Of a stretch of DNA of 6,455 bases, positions 5,773 through 6,455 are shown piece by piece. A model generated the notes under the pieces. It ran no database searches. It was given only the letters and a program-made list of their open reading frames with translations, and had not been told where the DNA came from. The DNA is from Xanthobacteraceae bacterium. GTDB taxonomy: Bacteria; Pseudomonadota; Alphaproteobacteria; Rhizobiales; Xanthobacteraceae. Location: positions 1 through 6,455 of the forward strand of contig JASHRR010000669.1 in the NCBI GenBank assembly GCA_030037185.1. The letters run 5' to 3'. Every line of letters starts with the position of its first letter. Position 1 is the first letter of the stretch. A program made the position numbers and the translations under genes.

Positions 5773-6455
5773 ACTTCGCAACGGTCATCAAAGGAACACG
5801 GTACGTCTTCCCGGACCTCAAGTGCTTATTGGCAAAGGCCTCGCCGTTACGATCGGGTGATTGCCTTGCCGGTATTGCCGCCGCAAGCGCTGCAGAACGA
5901 GTCGCGGCGCAGATCGCACTCGCTGATGTACCTGTCAAGACGTTCTTGAATGAAGCTATCATTCCGTACGAGCAGGACGAAGTAACACGATTGATTTTCG
6001 ACACTCATGACGCAGCCGCGTATGCTCGGATCGCCCATCTGACCGTCGGTGGACTTCGTGACTGGCTGCTGTCGGACGATGCTACGACTGAAAGTCTGTC
6101 TGCGTTACAGTCAGGTCTTACTCCAGAGATGGTGGCAGCTGTTGCCAAAATATGCCGCAGTCAAGACCTCATTGCGATCGCTGCTAAATGCCGGGTCGTT
6201 TCCAAGTTCCGAAATACCATCGGCCTTGCCGGGCGACTATCCTCCCGCATCCAACCGAATCATCCGATCGACGATCCAAAGGGCGTCCTAGCCAGCACGC
6301 TTGATGGCCTTCTTCTTGGATGTGGGGACGCCGTCATCGGTATAAACCCCGCCACTGATAGCCCTGAACGTTGCTACGAGCTACTGAGCCTGATCGATGA
6401 TCTTCGTAATCGGCTGGACGTACCGACCCAGTCATGCGTGTTGACTCACGTTACC
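5769..6455 (+). CDS. eutB: Ethanolamine ammonia-lyase large subunit EutB, 5' part
   Basis: The first 229 codons of a gene that runs off the window; the family is about 450-465 residues long. With EutC, EutB forms the adenosylcobalamin-dependent enzyme that splits ethanolamine into acetaldehyde and ammonia. Recognisable blocks are LLAKASPLRSGDCLAGIAAA (20-39), AERVAAQIAL, GLTPEMVAAVAKICRSQDL (116-134), SSRIQPNHPIDDP (158-170), GCGDAVIGINPATD (184-197) and VPTQSCVLTHVT at the edge. Arg160, Gln162 and Asn193 fall at the same numbers as substrate-pocket residues of E. coli EutB, which also supports the ATG at 5769; an in-frame ATG at 5727 would add 14 unrelated residues. Glu287 and Asp362 lie beyond the window. 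TTA, CTA and ATA codons and a GC content nearer 55% (by eye) set it apart from the kinase and may reflect transfer. eutC is expected downstream. No ethanolamine permease or regulator gene precedes it here. Confidence 0.95.
   Translation, partial: MNFATVIKGTRYVFPDLKCLLAKASPLRSGDCLAGIAAASAAERVAAQIALADVPVKTFLNEAIIPYEQDEVTRLIFDTHDAAAYARIAHLTVGGLRDWLLSDDATTESLSALQSGLTPEMVAAVAKICRSQDLIAIAAKCRVVSKFRNTIGLAGRLSSRIQPNHPIDDPKGVLASTLDGLLLGCGDAVIGINPATDSPERCYELLSLIDDLRNRLDVPTQSCVLTHVT

Overview
The window looks like an accessory or island-type stretch of an alphaproteobacterial chromosome or plasmid, most likely from the Bradyrhizobium/Rhodopseudomonas side of the Hyphomicrobiales (Rhizobiales). The reasons are moderate-to-high GC, a DUF4118 sensor kinase, a secreted Gly/His-rich protein of a kind common there, a relic of a Rhizobiales-style IS66 transposase, and an ethanolamine ammonia-lyase gene. 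The assignment to a group is inference; no rRNA or tRNA is present to anchor it.

Layout. (1) 1-1665, minus: a complete sensor histidine kinase with a KdpD-like membrane domain but no KdpD cytoplasmic sensor domain. (2) 1666-2307: no recognisable gene; it holds a 17-bp palindrome and a perfect TATAAT box. (3) 2308-2511, minus: a 67-residue protein of unknown function with a good ribosome-binding site, preceded by a possible short overlapping leader ORF (2493-2642) and a candidate promoter (2683-2711). About 40 bp further upstream lies a perfect 9-bp AT-rich inverted repeat (2751-2776). (4) 2777-3745: no convincing gene. (5) 3819-4133, plus: a small secreted protein with five GGGH repeats, a 5'-leader hairpin before it and a clear intrinsic terminator after it. 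(6) 4484-5210, minus: a heavily broken IS66-family transposase (TnpC) that has lost its catalytic core. (7) 5211-5757: no recognisable gene. (8) 5769 to the window end, plus: the first 229 codons of eutB, the large subunit of adenosylcobalamin-dependent ethanolamine ammonia-lyase.

The genes do not form an operon and have no obvious common task. Only about 45% of the window is convincingly coding. The dead transposase and long gene-poor gaps suggest a region that has been rearranged and is eroding, with a few intact single-gene units left. No unmistakable new system is visible. The most worthwhile unexplained signals are the inverted repeat and leader ORF upstream of the 67-residue gene, the palindrome upstream of the kinase, and the leader hairpin of the Gly/His-rich gene.
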